In this document: positions 18,179 through 18,184 of the stretch, one piece after another | Layout: every line of letters starts with the position of its first letter | How positions within the stretch are numbered: the first letter of the stretch is position 1 | Source: Triparma columacea | Lineage: Eukaryota > Sar > Bolidophyceae > Parmales > Triparmaceae | Length of the DNA: 18,184 nucleotides | Direction of reading: 5' to 3' | Assembly: GCA_030267965.1 (NCBI GenBank) | Contig: BRYA01001455.1 | Location: 1 to 18,184, forward strand | Position numbers and translations under genes: made by a program | Notes under the pieces: model-generated | What the model saw: only the letters and a program-made list of their open reading frames with translations | Told to the model about the DNA's origin: nothing | The model's database searches: none

Positions 18179-18184
18179 CTAGCT

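Overview
This is nuclear DNA from a gene-dense eukaryote. Genes on both strands carry short introns (about 75-280 bp) with GTGAG/GTAAG donors and C-rich CAG/TAG acceptors, and most exons only make sense after splicing. No operons, Shine-Dalgarno sites, tRNA or rRNA genes were seen. The gene set is a two-pore cation channel with EF hands, a WS/DGAT-like acyltransferase, COP9 signalosome subunit 1, an FAM210/DUF1279 protein, ankyrin and WD40 proteins, and a selenoprotein with a eukaryotic SECIS element. It fits a microalga-like protist, probably a stramenopile (a bolidophyte/Parmales-type alga is my best guess, by inference only).

Layout, left to right: (1) a partial minus-strand gene running off the left edge (1-972) and a gene-poor stretch (973-1903); (2) a minus-strand ankyrin gene (1904-3448) interrupted by an in-frame TAG; (3) a divergent six-exon plus-strand acyltransferase (3644-5694); (4) a convergent minus-strand WD40 gene (5691-6680) whose stop codon shares the tetramer TTAA with the acyltransferase stop, with remnants of upstream exons to 7012; (5) a four-exon plus-strand two-pore channel (7073-9725); (6) a two-exon minus-strand GILT-family thiol reductase (9893-10794) with its SECIS in the 3' UTR; (7) a single-exon plus-strand gene of unknown function (10859-12115) starting 64 bp from the GILT start; (8) a five-exon minus-strand CSN1 (12251-14496); (9) a two-exon plus-strand DUF1279 gene (14759-15678); (10) a 234-bp tandem repeat (15740-16283) overlapping the 3' end of a minus-strand alpha/beta-hydrolase-like gene (16060-17313); (11) the 3' end of a minus-strand membrane protein with a C-terminal WW domain (17417-18178).

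The standout is item 6. The first cysteine of the GILT CxxC active site is replaced by an in-frame UGA (UPAC, residues 30-33). The reading frame, splice phase, downstream GILT signature and a well-formed SECIS hairpin 43 nt after the stop codon all agree. This is a selenocysteine-containing GILT-like oxidoreductase; an annotation that reads UGA as stop would truncate it or start it after the active site.

The genes do not form an obvious shared pathway. They look like ordinary neighbours in a compact genome, with short divergent promoters and tail-to-tail overlaps.
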